Shown piece after piece: positions 16,562 to 26,891 of a stretch of DNA of 64,000 bases. The notes under the pieces were generated by a model. That model worked only from the letters and a program-made list of their open reading frames with translations. It had not been told where the DNA came from and searched no databases. The stretch spans positions 434,001 to 498,000 of the forward strand of contig NZ_CP121687.1 of NCBI RefSeq assembly GCF_038396635.1, given 5' to 3'. The first letter of the stretch is position 1. The number at the start of each line of letters is the position of its first letter. The DNA comes from Defluviitalea saccharophila. GTDB taxonomy: Bacteria > Bacillota > Clostridia > Lachnospirales > Defluviitaleaceae. Position numbers and translations under genes: made by a program.

Positions 16562-19500
16562 TTAACTTGCTTCTTCATTCTCCTGTACATCAGAAAGTTT
16601 AACTGAAAGTAATTTTGAAATGCCTTGTTCTTGCATGGTCACTCCATACAAGGTATCAGCGACCTCCATGGTTCCTTTTCTATGGGTAATAACGATGAAT
16701 TGTGTTTGATCGCCAAATCTTTTTAAATAACGGGCAAAGCGATTAACATTGGCATCGTCTAAAGCAGCTTCTATTTCATCCAGTATACAAAATGGTGAAG
16801 GTTTCATTTTTAAGATTGAGAACAATAGTGCGATAGCAGTCAGCGCCCTTTCCCCTCCTGATAAAAGCATCATGTTTTGGAGTTTTTTACCCGGGGGCTG
16901 AGCGATAATCTCAATGCCTGACTCTAGAACGTTATCTTCCTCCGTCAACTGAAGATAGCCTTTGCCTCCTCCAAACAATTCTCTAAAGACTTCATTAAAG
17001 TTAGAGGAAATTACAGCAAAATTCTCTTTGAACTGCTTTTCCATAGAAACTGTTAACTCTTGAATAATATTGCGCAGTTTTTGCTCAGCATTAAGAATAT
17101 CTTCTCTTTGAGCGGAAAGAAATTCATATCTTTCCTTTACTTTTTCATACTCATTGATTGCATCTAAGTTGATATTACCCAGGTTTCTGATTCGAGCATT
17201 ATATTCAGCGGACAATTTTTTCATTTGGGTCATAGAACCCATATCTTTTTTATAATTTAATGCAGAGTTATAAGTCTCTTCATATTCTTCCCAGATACGA
17301 TTAAATAGATTATCCTGCTCTAATTTAAATTTTGTCTTTTTATTTTCTATGCGATGCATTTCCTGCTGAATGAGCTCAATGTTTTTTGTGGTATGCTCAA
17401 TTTTTTCTTCAAATTGTTGAAGGTTTTCCAGACTTTGCTTTTTAGATTCCTGCAAGCCATTTTGGCTGTCTGTTTTCTCTTTTAAGGATAAATTTAAATC
17501 TTCTATCTTACTCTTGTTTTCTTGAATTTCTTTTTGTTTTAATTCTGTTTGTTCATAACAATTTTTTATTTCTTCTTCTTTTTTCTGCTTTTCTACTATT
17601 AAATTTTGAATTTCATCTTCTATTCGTTTCATATTTTCACTGATGTGATCATTATTTTGTTCTAAAGAAGAAATCTGAATTTTAAGTTCCGTAATGCTTT
17701 GAGTTAAATCTTCTTTTAATGCCCGTTCGCTTTGAATATTAGATTGATGGGTATCTACTTTACTATGGATCTCTTCAATGTCTTTTTCAATGTCATTGAG
17801 CATTTTATTTTTTTCCGATAGTTTAACCAACAGATCTTTATACTGAATATCTAATTGTTCTTCTTCTAATGCAAATTGCTTCTTCGTATCTTCTATATGT
17901 AAAAGCACTTCTTTGCACTGCTGTATTTCATGATTTCTTGATATGATCTCAATATTGAGTTCTTGAACTTTTGATTTTTTATCTTCAATAGTGTTTAAAT
18001 TTTTATTTTTAACCTCTTCATACTGAGTCAAATTTTTTCTTGCTTCTTCTAATTGGTTTATTATTTCATTCAATTCACTGGTTAATTCTCTTAGTTCCCT
18101 TGATCTTGAAAAAATACTGCTTGTTTTTTGGTAGATGCTTCCTCCGGTCATAGACCCTCCGGCATTGAATACATCTCCGTCTAAAGTAACTATTTTATAT
18201 TTATGGTCATACTTTTTGGCAAGAGCAATTCCGCAGTCAAGATCTTTTACAATAATGACTCTGCCTAACAAATAGGAAATAACATTATGATAAATCGGTT
18301 CATAGCTTATAATAGAAGACGCAATGCCAAGGACGCCATCTTCTTTTAACAGTTGTAGTTTTTCTTTTCCCAATTCTTTTTCTTTGATTGCAGAAAGAGG
18401 TAAAAAAGTAGCCCGGCCTAATTGATTTTTTCTTAAATACTCAATTACTTTCTTCGAAACTTCTTCAGTGCTGGTAACAATATTTTGCATACTGCTTCCA
18501 AGGGCAACTTCAATGGCTGTTTCATATCCTTTGGGAACTTTAATCAGTTCTGCAACTACGCCGCAGATCCCCTGCCAATGTTGAGGATTTTCCTGCTTTA
18601 ATCGTAAAATATTTTTAACGCTTTTATTAAAGCCTTCAAATTCTTTTTCCATTTGTCCTAGAATCTGCTGTCTGGATTTAATCCGATGCATTTTTTCCGT
18701 TAAGTTGCTAATACTATTGGATTGCTGACGGATTGCTTCAAAAATATCTTCATTATGTTCCGTTAATTCATCTATGTCATTTTGCAAAGCATGAATTGTA
18801 CTTTGCTTGTCCTCATACATCTTATTGAGCGCTTTTAGATGAACAGTTTGTTCTTTGTATTGAGTTTTAATGCGGCTTTTTTCTATTTCAATTTGGCTTC
18901 TGCGATTTTCGATTTGTTCCAAAAGCCCCTTCATTTTTTGTATATTGCTTTTTAACTCTGAAGATTGATTCATTTTTTCAATGATATCAGATTTAAACCG
19001 CTCAATTTCCGTTTCACTCGTTGATAGTAATTTTGTGAGTTCGTTAAATTGAGCTTCCTTTTCTTCTAAAATTTCTTTCTTGCTATTTAATTCTAAAGTG
19101 AGCCCTTTAACTTTAAATGAAAGCTGTACTTTTTCTTCATCTTTTTGAGTCATCTGGACTTGTATTTTGTCACATTCATTTTGAAGTCTAGTGATATCTT
19201 GGTTCAAATGATGAATATCTTGAAGAATTGCTTTGTTATCCCCTTCTATTTTTTCAATGAGCGTTTTAATATCTAAAATATTGTTTTGAATTTGGAAGAT
19301 TTCTTCTTCAGTCTGGTCTATTTCCTTTCGAATTCTGGCGTATTCTTCTTTTTGTTTAGTGTGAAGGTCCTTTTGACGCATTAATTCTTCTTCATTAATA
19401 GAAAAAGATTCTTCTAAAGAGGATAGTTCTTTTCTTAAAATATCTGCTTCTTCAATAAAGATATTTAAATCAATCGCTTTGAGCTTTTCTTTAATACTTA

Positions 19501-20146
19501 GGTACTCTTTTGCTTTTTCTGCTTGAACAGATAAGGGTTGTATCTGTTTTTCCAATTCGGAAATAATGTCTTCTATACGTATTAAATTCTGTTTTTCTAT
19601 TTCCAGCTTTTTTTCTGCTTCTAATTTTCTATTTTTGTATTTTACAATTCCCACTGCCTCTTCAAATATGAATCTTCTATCCTCCGGCTTACTACTGAGT
19701 ATTCTATCAATCTGACCTTGTCCAATAATGGAGTAGCCTTCTTTCCCCACACCTGTATCCATAAATAATTCATATATATCTCTTAAACGGCAGGAGGTCC
19801 CATTGATAGAATATTCACTTTCTCCAGACCTATACACCCTTCTTGTAACACTTACCTCACCAAAAGAAATGGGGATCTTTCCATCAGAATTGTCTAAAGT
19901 AATAGTCACTTCAGCAAATCCAAGGGGTTTTCTATTTTGAGTCCCTGCAAAAATGATGTCTTCCATTTTTGCTCCTCTAAGGGTTTTTGCACTTTGTTCT
20001 CCTAAAACCCATCGAATAGAATCTGCAATATTGCTTTTTCCGCTTCCATTTGGTCCAACTACGGCACTAATACCTTTATTAAAGTCTAATTTCAAGGTAT
20101 CGGCAAAGGATTTAAAGCCTTGTATTTCTAACCTTTTTAAATACAT
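16562..20146 (-). CDS. smc: Chromosome partition protein SMC
   Basis: A 1194-residue SMC ATPase that compacts and separates chromosomes with ScpA and ScpB. Order of parts: N-terminal ATPase half with Walker A GPNGSGKSN near residue 33; first coiled coil to about 500; hinge about 510-660, including the glycine-rich GGSMTGGS end; second coiled coil; then signature LLSGGERALTAIAL and Walker B FCILDEIEAALDD. The start MYLKRLEIQGFKSF at 20146 has GAGGTG 6 bases upstream; a GTG at 20155 would be inside that site. It begins 5 bases after rnc, as in B. subtilis. Confidence 0.98.
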   Translation of the reverse strand: MYLKRLEIQGFKSFADTLKLDFNKGISAVVGPNGSGKSNIADSIRWVLGEQSAKTLRGAKMEDIIFAGTQNRKPLGFAEVTITLDNSDGKIPISFGEVSVTRRVYRSGESEYSINGTSCRLRDIYELFMDTGVGKEGYSIIGQGQIDRILSSKPEDRRFIFEEAVGIVKYKNRKLEAEKKLEIEKQNLIRIEDIISELEKQIQPLSVQAEKAKEYLSIKEKLKAIDLNIFIEEADILRKELSSLEESFSINEEELMRQKDLHTKQKEEYARIRKEIDQTEEEIFQIQNNILDIKTLIEKIEGDNKAILQDIHHLNQDITRLQNECDKIQVQMTQKDEEKVQLSFKVKGLTLELNSKKEILEEKEAQFNELTKLLSTSETEIERFKSDIIEKMNQSSELKSNIQKMKGLLEQIENRRSQIEIEKSRIKTQYKEQTVHLKALNKMYEDKQSTIHALQNDIDELTEHNEDIFEAIRQQSNSISNLTEKMHRIKSRQQILGQMEKEFEGFNKSVKNILRLKQENPQHWQGICGVVAELIKVPKGYETAIEVALGSSMQNIVTSTEEVSKKVIEYLRKNQLGRATFLPLSAIKEKELGKEKLQLLKEDGVLGIASSIISYEPIYHNVISYLLGRVIIVKDLDCGIALAKKYDHKYKIVTLDGDVFNAGGSMTGGSIYQKTSSIFSRSRELRELTSELNEIINQLEEARKNLTQYEEVKNKNLNTIEDKKSKVQELNIEIISRNHEIQQCKEVLLHIEDTKKQFALEEEQLDIQYKDLLVKLSEKNKMLNDIEKDIEEIHSKVDTHQSNIQSERALKEDLTQSITELKIQISSLEQNNDHISENMKRIEDEIQNLIVEKQKKEEEIKNCYEQTELKQKEIQENKSKIEDLNLSLKEKTDSQNGLQESKKQSLENLQQFEEKIEHTTKNIELIQQEMHRIENKKTKFKLEQDNLFNRIWEEYEETYNSALNYKKDMGSMTQMKKLSAEYNARIRNLGNINLDAINEYEKVKERYEFLSAQREDILNAEQKLRNIIQELTVSMEKQFKENFAVISSNFNEVFRELFGGGKGYLQLTEEDNVLESGIEIIAQPPGKKLQNMMLLSGGERALTAIALLFSILKMKPSPFCILDEIEAALDDANVNRFARYLKRFGDQTQFIVITHRKGTMEVADTLYGVTMQEQGISKLLSVKLSDVQENEEAS

Positions 20147-20151
20147 AAATT

Positions 20152-20856
20152 TCACCTCATAAACGAATGGAGTGCGTTAAAGGCTGCATTTTGTTCCGCT
20201 TCCTTTTTACTTCTGCCTTTTCCTTGACCAAGTACAGCACCATTATGTCTTACTTCAACAAAGAATTCTTTATTATGATCGGGACCAGTTTCATTGATGG
20301 TATGGTAATCAATTGGAGAGGAACTGGTTTTTTGAATTTTTTCTTGTAAAAGAGTTTTATAGTCCATATACATATTATTATTTTTAATGAACTCAATGGA
20401 TGGAATTAATATCCTTTGTACAAATTCAATGGCACTTTCCATTTTTCCATCAAGGTAAATTGCACCCAATAAAGCTTCGAAGGTATCTGCTAAAATGGAA
20501 ACTCGTTCTCGTCCACCGGACAATTCTTCGCCTTTACCAAGATAAATAAAATCCCCTAGATGTATTTTTAGGGCGGCATCTGCCAAAGATGGTTCACATA
20601 CTATGCTTGCTCTTAGCTTCGTTAATTCCCCTTCTGGCATATAAGGATATTTATGAAAAATATAGTCACTGATAATTAAATCCAAAATGGCATCTCCGAG
20701 GAATTCTAATCGCTCATTATTTGGAAGATTATGTTTTTTACTTTCGTTGGAATACGAACTATGGGTTAAAGCCTCCATGATCCAGTTTTCATTCTTAAAT
20801 GAATAGCCGATAATTTTTTCTAAATCCTCAATTTTTCTGGGATTCGATTTTTTCAT
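20152..20856 (-). CDS. rnc: Ribonuclease III
   Basis: A 234-residue double-strand-specific RNase that processes rRNA and other structured RNAs. The nuclease signature NERLEFLGDAILDLIISDY lies near residue 45, further acidic residues include DTFEALLGAIYLD, and a double-stranded-RNA-binding domain occupies the last 70 residues (GQGKGRSKKEAEQNAA). The start MKKSNPRKIEDL at 20856 has GGAGG 9 bases upstream. It lies between acpP and smc, a conserved order. Confidence 0.97.
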   Translation of the reverse strand: MKKSNPRKIEDLEKIIGYSFKNENWIMEALTHSSYSNESKKHNLPNNERLEFLGDAILDLIISDYIFHKYPYMPEGELTKLRASIVCEPSLADAALKIHLGDFIYLGKGEELSGGRERVSILADTFEALLGAIYLDGKMESAIEFVQRILIPSIEFIKNNNMYMDYKTLLQEKIQKTSSSPIDYHTINETGPDHNKEFFVEVRHNGAVLGQGKGRSKKEAEQNAAFNALHSFMR

Positions 20857-20891
20857 TATTTCTTGCCTCCATAAATAATTTATACAATAAT

Positions 20892-20916
20892 AAAAGTCCC
20901 TTTTAGAGGACTTTTT
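20892..20916 (-). terminator. Intrinsic terminator after acpP
   Basis: An 8-base stem (AAAAGTCC with GGACTTTT) around a short loop, with T-rich sequence following on the minus strand. It begins at the acpP stop codon and precedes rnc. Confidence 0.7.
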
Positions 20917-21151
20917 ATTCAGAAGCAACTGCATTTTTAATATATTCTACTGCATCTCCTACAGTTGAAATTTTTTCAGCATCTTCATTTGAAATTTCCA
21001 TATCAAATTCTTCTTCTAATGCCATAATAATTTGAAATATATCCAAAGAATCTGCACCTAGGTCATCTTGGAAAGATGTTTCTTCGGTAATTTCTGATTC
21101 TTGAATATTAAGTTGTTCAGCTATAATTTCTTTCACCTTTTTAAGTATCAT
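20915..21151 (-). CDS. acpP: Acyl carrier protein
   Basis: A 78-residue acyl carrier protein. The phosphopantetheine attachment serine is in [11 protein letters not shown], close to the usual DSL motif, and the protein is acidic and helical as expected. The start MILKKVKEI at 21151 has AGAGGTGA upstream; a longer reading has none. It follows plsX, but the fabD and fabG genes that often sit between them in Bacillus are absent here. Confidence 0.96.
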   Translation of the reverse strand: MILKKVKEIIAEQLNIQESEITEETSFQDDLGADSLDIFQIIMALEEEFDMEISNEDAEKISTVGDAVEYIKNAVASE

Positions 21152-21222
21152 GTAATCACCTCTTCCAGAATTTATACTTTGATAATAGTATATACTCATT
21201 AAGCCGTCAATATGAAAATGTA

Positions 21223-22221
21223 TTATTGATTTATTTTTTGTTCAATTTGCTCTACAATCTTTTGTTCTTTGAATTTGACTGCCTGACGAATTGCACTGGC
21301 AATTGCTTTTGCATTTGAACTTCCATGGGCCTTTACAACTAATCCTTGAAGTCCCAACATAGGTGCTCCGCCGTATTCGGTGTAATCAAATCTATTTTTC
21401 ACCCGCTTAAAAGCTGATTTTGATAGCAGAGCGCCAATCTTTGAAGAAGTACTTCTCAAAAGCTCTTCTTTTATGATATCAAATAAAGAAAGCCCAAATC
21501 CTTCTGTATATTTTAAAATAATATTTCCTACAAATGCATCACATACAACGACATCTGCTTTTCCATAAGGAATATCCCTTGCTTCAATGTTTCCTATGAA
21601 GTTAAGATCTAATGCTTCAAGTAGTGGATATGCTTCTTTGGTTAACTGATTTCCCTTTTCTTTTTCTGCGCCTACATTAACCAATCCTACTTTAGGGGAG
21701 GCAATGCCCATAATATTCTCCATATAAATCGAACCCATTTGAGCAAATTGAGCTAAATAAGAAGGCTTTGAATCCATATTGGCACCACAATCTATAAGCA
21801 AAGAGAAGCCTTTTTTATTAGGAATTAAGGGAGCAAGTGCAGGGCGTTCTACTCCTTTAATACGTCCTACAAGAAAAGTGCCTCCTGCAAGAAGGGCTCC
21901 GGTACTTCCGGCAGAGATAAAAGCGTCTGCTTCTTTTTGCTTTAAAAGATTCAATCCTACAACCATGGAGGAATCTTTCTTCTTTCTTATGGCAGTTACA
22001 GGCGATTCTTCCATTGTGATTATTTCAGAAGCATGAATAATAGATATTCTCGACTGGTCATAAGAATAATGACTTAACTCATTATTAATTTGATTTTCGT
22101 CTCCAACTAAAATCACTTTGATGTTAAACTGTTGAGCAGCTTCAACGCAGCCTTTTACTATTTCATGGGGAGCATGGTCGCCTCCCATGGCATCCACAGC
22201 AACAATTGTTTGATCTGACAT
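21223..22221 (-). CDS. plsX: Phosphate acyltransferase PlsX
   Basis: A 332-residue soluble enzyme that turns acyl-ACP into acyl-phosphate for PlsY. The N-terminal [14 protein letters not shown] is diagnostic, and [17 protein letters not shown] and [10 protein letters not shown] are also conserved. The start at 22221 is preferred because GGAGG lies 5 bases before it; an ATG four codons earlier has a weaker AAAGGA site and cannot be ruled out. It lies after rpmF, the conserved yceD-rpmF-plsX order, although a terminator hairpin lies between. No FapR-type operator was recognised. Confidence 0.96.
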   Translation of the reverse strand: MSDQTIVAVDAMGGDHAPHEIVKGCVEAAQQFNIKVILVGDENQINNELSHYSYDQSRISIIHASEIITMEESPVTAIRKKKDSSMVVGLNLLKQKEADAFISAGSTGALLAGGTFLVGRIKGVERPALAPLIPNKKGFSLLIDCGANMDSKPSYLAQFAQMGSIYMENIMGIASPKVGLVNVGAEKEKGNQLTKEAYPLLEALDLNFIGNIEARDIPYGKADVVVCDAFVGNIILKYTEGFGLSLFDIIKEELLRSTSSKIGALLSKSAFKRVKNRFDYTEYGGAPMLGLQGLVVKAHGSSNAKAIASAIRQAVKFKEQKIVEQIEQKINQ

Positions 22222-22286
22222 ACTATCCTCCATTCTGTCCTTTGGACATATATTAGGAAGTAAAAATAAATGTTTTTATGTACAAT

Positions 22287-22310
22287 AAAAGACAGCCAAA
22301 GCTGTCTTTT
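22287..22310 (-). terminator. Intrinsic terminator after rpmF
   Basis: A perfect 10-base stem (AAAAGACAGC with GCTGTCTTTT) and a 4-base loop, symmetric enough to work in both directions. It lies between rpmF and plsX. Confidence 0.8.
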
Positions 22311-22318
22311 AGTCTTTA

Positions 22319-22495
22319 TTATTCTACGTCTAATACTACTCTTTTATTATATGTTCCACAAGCTTTACATGCTCTATGTGGCATCATAGCTTCTCCGCAT
22401 TTTGGACATTCAACCAAATTTGGTGCAGTTAATTTCCAATTTGCTTTTCTTTTATCTCTTCTAGCTTTGGATGTTTTTCTTTTTGGTACAGCCAT
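22319..22495 (-). CDS. rpmF: 50S ribosomal protein L32
   Basis: A 58-residue L32 that starts MAVPKRKTSKARRDKRKA and carries a zinc ribbon CPKCGE...CKACG. It ends VVLDVE. GGAGGTG lies just before the ATG. It sits between yceD and plsX, the standard order. Confidence 0.97.
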   Translation of the reverse strand: MAVPKRKTSKARRDKRKANWKLTAPNLVECPKCGEAMMPHRACKACGTYNKRVVLDVE

Positions 22496-22554
22496 TTCTA
22501 CACCTCCTTATCATTCTCAAAACTACTATAATAGAAAGCACTTGAAGTGGAAGA

Positions 22555-23058
22555 TTATTCTGAATCCTTAAATAAGGTCTTTAGAACTGCAAAACGTGGA
22601 TCTACATCGTGTTCACTGCAGTCACACATACCCTCATTGAGATTTTGTCCACACTGAGGACAAAGACCTTTGCATTGTGTATCACATACTGTTTTCATGG
22701 GTATGTTCAACAAAATAGCGTCAATTAATATCGGCGTTAAATCTATTTCACTTCCACTATTAATTGTATGAATTTCTTCTTCATCGATTGATTCGCTGCT
22801 GAACTGCTCTTCAATATTTATCGATAAAGAGGTTTCCACTGGTTTTGTACAACGATCACAGTACAATTCTAAAACAGTCGAAAGACTACCATTCAAATAA
22901 AGTACTTTCCCATCATTTACTAATGTACCAGTAAAATTAATAGGCTTAAGGAGCTTTATTTTTCCAGAACTAGACTCAATGAAATTGATCTTTTCTTCAA
23001 AAGATAATTCCATAGTTGAATCAGGAATTTTAATGATTCTCGACACATTTACTATCAT
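22555..23058 (-). CDS. yceD: YceD family (DUF177) protein
   Basis: A 167-residue member of the YceD/DUF177 family, genetically and physically linked to rpmF in many bacteria and suggested to act in 23S rRNA or L32 handling. Cysteine pairs CDRC (about residue 67), then CDTQCKGLCPQCGQ and a final CDC suggest metal binding. The last residues VDPRFAVLKTLF match the family's end. It lies between ackA and rpmF on the same strand. Confidence 0.9.
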   Translation of the reverse strand: MIVNVSRIIKIPDSTMELSFEEKINFIESSSGKIKLLKPINFTGTLVNDGKVLYLNGSLSTVLELYCDRCTKPVETSLSINIEEQFSSESIDEEEIHTINSGSEIDLTPILIDAILLNIPMKTVCDTQCKGLCPQCGQNLNEGMCDCSEHDVDPRFAVLKTLFKDSE

Positions 23059-23120
23059 TATATCACTCCTGCAGGCTCACTCTTGATATTATACATACAG
23101 GGATATTATTTGTCAATAAA

Positions 23121-24317
23121 TTATTTTTTGAGTAAATTCTTTGTCTCACGAGCAATCATCAATTCTTCGTTAGTAGGAATAACCAATGTACGAACCGTTG
23201 CTCCTTCTGCTGTAAAATCTCTTTCTATGCCTCTGCAGTGATTTTTTTCTTCATCAATTTTAACGCCAAGGAATTCTAAGTATTTGCATACATCCCTGCG
23301 AACTTCATGATTGTTTTCTCCCAAACCTGCGGTGAATACTACTGCATCAAGACCGTTCATAGCTGCAGCATATGAACCAATATATTTTGCAACCGTATAA
23401 TTAAACACGTCCATTGTAAGTATAGCTCTTTTATTGCCTTCTTTAATTGCATCTTCGATATCCCTGAAATCGCTGGATATCCCTGATAAGCCAAGTACTC
23501 CTGATTTTTTATTTAATAAATTGTCGGCTTCTTGTGAAGTAAGGTTTTCTTTTTCTTCTAAGTAATTTACAATCGCAGGATCGATATCCCCGCAGCGTGT
23601 TCCCATAACCAAGCCAGCCAAAGGAGTAAAGCCCATACTTGTGTCAACAGATTTTCCATTTTTTACTGCGCATACGCTAGCGCCATTTCCTAAGTGGCAA
23701 GTAATAATTTTTAATTCTTCAACAGGTTTTCCAAGGATTTCTGCTGCCCTTTGTGCTACATATTTATGAGAAGTTCCATGGAATCCATAACGTCTGATTT
23801 TATGTTTTTCATATAATTCGTATGGTATTGCATATAGATATGCATAGTTAGGCATACTTTGATGGAAAGCAGTATCAAAAACAGCTACCATAGGAGTATT
23901 TGGCATCAAATGTTCGCATGCTTCAATACCTATTAAGTTTGGTGGGTTATGTAAAGGAGCCAATTCGCTGCACGCTTCAATAGCTTTTTTAACTTCTTCA
24001 TCTATAATAACAGATTCGCTAAAGTTTTCTCCACCGTGAACAACTCTGTGTCCAACAGCAGATATTTCATCCATACTTTTAACAACTCCGTAGTTTTCAT
24101 TGGTTAAAGCATCTAAAACCATTTTTACTGCTTCTTTATGATTAGGCATGGGGGATTCAATGATGATCGTTTCCTTATTAAAAGGAGTATGTTTAAGTCT
24201 AGAACCTTCTATGCCGATTCTTTCGCATATACCTTTTGCATATACCTTTTCTTCTTTCATATTAATTAATTGATATTTAAGAGAAGAACTTCCACAATTA
24301 ATTACAAGAATATTCAT
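23121..24317 (-). CDS. ackA: Acetate kinase
   Basis: A 398-residue enzyme that interconverts acetyl-phosphate and acetate with ATP, giving energy during fermentation. The start [17 protein letters not shown] at 24317 carries the family N-terminus; [22 protein letters not shown] and CHLGNGAS follow. A longer reading upstream lacks a ribosome site, while GGAG lies before 24317. It follows pta by 59 bases, so the Pta-AckA pathway is co-transcribed. Confidence 0.98.
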   Translation of the reverse strand: MNILVINCGSSSLKYQLINMKEEKVYAKGICERIGIEGSRLKHTPFNKETIIIESPMPNHKEAVKMVLDALTNENYGVVKSMDEISAVGHRVVHGGENFSESVIIDEEVKKAIEACSELAPLHNPPNLIGIEACEHLMPNTPMVAVFDTAFHQSMPNYAYLYAIPYELYEKHKIRRYGFHGTSHKYVAQRAAEILGKPVEELKIITCHLGNGASVCAVKNGKSVDTSMGFTPLAGLVMGTRCGDIDPAIVNYLEEKENLTSQEADNLLNKKSGVLGLSGISSDFRDIEDAIKEGNKRAILTMDVFNYTVAKYIGSYAAAMNGLDAVVFTAGLGENNHEVRRDVCKYLEFLGVKIDEEKNHCRGIERDFTAEGATVRTLVIPTNEELMIARETKNLLKK

Positions 24318-24376
24318 CGATAATCGTCTCCTTAAATAAATGTACAAAAATAATTTAAAATATTTGATATTACTTT

Positions 24377-25372
24377 TTACTCGGATAATTGAGCTTGAAC
24401 ACAAGTAATTGCAACAACACCAACGATGTCTTCAGCAGAACATCCTCTTGATAAATCGTTAACCGGTTTTGCAATTCCTTGAGTAATTGGACCATATGCT
24501 TCTGCTTTAGCTAATCTTTGAGTTAATTTATACCCAATATTTCCTGCGTCTAAATCTGGGAATATAAGAACATTTGCTTTTCCAGCTACAGTGCTTCCCG
24601 GTGCCTTACTTGCACCAACACTTGGTACGATAGCTGCATCAAGCTGCAATTCTCCATCTAATTTTAAATCCGGTGCTAATTCTTTTGCGATTTTTGTAGC
24701 TTCAATTACCTTATCTACATCAGGATGGCTTGCACTGCCTTTAGTAGAGAATGAAAGCATACCTACAACAGGTTCTTCTCCTACAAGAGCATTAAAGGAT
24801 TTTGCAGAACTTAAGGCAATAGCCGCCAATTCTTCAGCATTCGGATTAGGAACAAGTCCTGCATCGCTAAAAATAAATGTTCCGTTTGCCCCATATTCAC
24901 AATCAGGCACAACCATTACAAAAAATGAAGATACTAATTTGGTGTTTGGTGCTGTTTTTAGTATTTGAAGAGAGGGTCGAAGTACATTAGCAGTAGAGTT
25001 TACCGCACCGGCTACCATTCCATCAGCAATACCTTTTTTAACCATCATTACTCCAAAGTAAAGAGGGTCTTTAAGCAGTTTCGCTGCCTGTTCTTTGGTC
25101 ATGCCTTTACTTTTTCTTAATTCAACCAATGTGTCAATAAATTCTTCCATATGAATATATTGCTCAGGATCAACAATTTCTGCACCAGAAATATCTAAGC
25201 CCTCTGCTTTTGCTAAGATAGTTTCTTCATTTCCAACTAAAATGACATTAGCCAATTCTTCTTGTAATATAATTTGGGTTGCTTCTAAAGTTCTTCTTTC
25301 TAACGATTCTGGCAAAACTATAGTCTTTTTATCAGCTTTTGCTTTTTCCTTAATAGATTGTAAAAAGTCCAC
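24377..25372 (-). CDS. pta: Phosphate acetyltransferase
   Basis: A 331-residue short-form Pta that converts acetyl-CoA and phosphate to acetyl-phosphate. Conserved segments include [37 protein letters not shown] and [13 protein letters not shown]. The start codon is GTG (25372), with AAAGGAG 8 bases upstream. It is first in a transcript with ackA, and a good promoter lies upstream, facing away from tmcAL. Confidence 0.97.
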   Translation of the reverse strand: MDFLQSIKEKAKADKKTIVLPESLERRTLEATQIILQEELANVILVGNEETILAKAEGLDISGAEIVDPEQYIHMEEFIDTLVELRKSKGMTKEQAAKLLKDPLYFGVMMVKKGIADGMVAGAVNSTANVLRPSLQILKTAPNTKLVSSFFVMVVPDCEYGANGTFIFSDAGLVPNPNAEELAAIALSSAKSFNALVGEEPVVGMLSFSTKGSASHPDVDKVIEATKIAKELAPDLKLDGELQLDAAIVPSVGASKAPGSTVAGKANVLIFPDLDAGNIGYKLTQRLAKAEAYGPITQGIAKPVNDLSRGCSAEDIVGVVAITCVQAQLSE

Positions 25373-25405
25373 AATATTACTCCTTTCAATATTATTCTTT
25401 TATCT

Positions 25406-25434
25406 ATTATAAACAACTTGCTTATTGTATACAA
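25406..25434 (-). promoter_or_regulatory. Sigma-A promoter of pta-ackA
   Basis: TTGTAT (25434-25429), a 17-base spacer and a perfect TATAAT (25411-25406) on the minus strand, 34 bases before the pta GTG. Confidence 0.75.
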
Positions 25435-25480
25435 TAGCCTTATGCAAAGTTTAGCACTTTTTTTAGTTTTTATACTTCTA

Positions 25481-25508
25481 TTGACATGAATTATTATGCA
25501 TAGATAAT
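25481..25508 (+). promoter_or_regulatory. Sigma-A promoter of tmcAL
   Basis: TTGACA (25481-25486), a 16-base spacer and GATAAT (25503-25508). It is divergent from the pta promoter in the same 183-base gap. Confidence 0.7.
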
Positions 25509-25555
25509 AAAAATATAGTAAAATAGGTTAAAATCATTCAACGAGGAGTATTTCA

Positions 25556-26818
25556 ATGAAAATTGTAGGTTTAATCACTGAATACAATCCTTTTCACAAC
25601 GGGCATTTATATCATCTTCAAAAATCTAAAGAAGCCACCGGAGCCGATTATACTGTTATCGTTATGAGCGGCAATTATGTACAAAGGGGAGAACCGGCCA
25701 TAGTGGATAAATGGACCAGGACAAGCATGGCCTTGAGGTGTGGTGCTGATTTAGTTATTGAACTTCCAGTTGTCTATGCCACTTCCAGTGCAGAATTCTT
25801 TGCCTTCGGTGCAGTATCTGTTCTTCATAATACTGGCATTGTAGATTCTATTTGTTTTGGCAGTGAGCATGGTAATTTAATGTTATTATCACAAATAGCT
25901 CATTTTTTATGCGATGAATCGAAGGATTTTCAAGAAAATCTTAAAAAGCATTTATCCCAAGGGGTTCCTTTTCCGACAGCAAGAACTCAAGCTTTGTTCA
26001 ATCTTTTATGCGAAAGGGATGTTTTAAAGAGTGATGAAAATGAAATTAAATCATTCTTATCCTCTCCGAATAACATTTTAGGCATAGAATATCTTAAAGC
26101 ACTAAAAACTTTAGGCAGCTGTATCAAACCTTATACCATTCAAAGAATAAAAGCGCCTTATCATTCAACGGATATTGAATCCTCCATTGCATCTGCGACA
26201 GCCATAAGAAATACTTTTAAGAACAAATCTGTGCAGGACTTAAGCAAAGCAATGCCAGAAGAAAGTTTTGACTTATTTATGAAGGCTGTAGATCTTGGGA
26301 CAGCTCCTATATATTTTGATGATTTTTCATTAGATCTTCAATATATACTAAGGACGACTCCTGAAGAAAACCTGCGTCTTTTTAGGGAAATTACCGAAGG
26401 TTTAGAAAATCGAATTCTTGAATATGCCTCGAAAAATTTCTTGATCAGTGACCTCGCTAAAGCTGTCAAAACAAAGAGATATACTCTCACAAGAATTCAA
26501 AGAGCATTAATGAATATTGTTCTTCAAATTTCTTCTAGGGATTTTGGGGAATTTCAAAACAACGGCGGCCCCCAATACATACGGATACTAGGTTTTAGAA
26601 ATACTGCCCGTCCTTTGTTAAAAGAATTGAAACAATGTTCTAAGCTTCCTATTGTCTCAAATTTCAAAAAATCTTACAAAGAGTTTAAAGGGCTTCCCAA
26701 AAAAATGCTGGAAATAGAATCAAAGTCAACGGATATTTATAGGTTACATGCTCCCAATCCTTCCCAAAGATTAATTGGCACAGAATTTTCTTCTCCATTA
26801 ATTATTTTGGATCAATGA
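25556..26818 (+). CDS. tmcAL: tRNA(Met) cytidine acetate ligase TmcAL (YlbM)
   Basis: A 420-residue nucleotidyltransferase-fold enzyme. TmcAL activates acetate with ATP and makes N4-acetylcytidine at the wobble base of elongator tRNA(Met). The N-terminal GLITEYNPFHNGHLYHL holds the HxGH-type motif, and SGNYVQRGEPAIVDKW is family-specific. The Asp-rich and C-terminal helical regions follow. The gene is one of four on the plus strand, and ylbJ follows without a visible terminator. Acetate could come from the adjacent AckA/Pta pathway, which is only a contextual thought. Confidence 0.95.
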   Translation: MKIVGLITEYNPFHNGHLYHLQKSKEATGADYTVIVMSGNYVQRGEPAIVDKWTRTSMALRCGADLVIELPVVYATSSAEFFAFGAVSVLHNTGIVDSICFGSEHGNLMLLSQIAHFLCDESKDFQENLKKHLSQGVPFPTARTQALFNLLCERDVLKSDENEIKSFLSSPNNILGIEYLKALKTLGSCIKPYTIQRIKAPYHSTDIESSIASATAIRNTFKNKSVQDLSKAMPEESFDLFMKAVDLGTAPIYFDDFSLDLQYILRTTPEENLRLFREITEGLENRILEYASKNFLISDLAKAVKTKRYTLTRIQRALMNIVLQISSRDFGEFQNNGGPQYIRILGFRNTARPLLKELKQCSKLPIVSNFKKSYKEFKGLPKKMLEIESKSTDIYRLHAPNPSQRLIGTEFSSPLIILDQ

Positions 26819-26891
26819 AATATATATATATAAACAAGTTTTCAAAAATATATTTAAACTAGTTAAGTGAAAACATATGGGGGGAATTTTC

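Noticed and set aside
22222-22286. FapR operator upstream of plsX
   Set aside because: No 17-base palindrome of the FapR type could be found in the gap, and no fapR gene is nearby.
26819-26891. Sigma-E promoter directly before ylbJ
   Set aside because: An ATATT and a CATA can be seen, but their spacing is 19 bases and the -10 would overlap the ribosome site.
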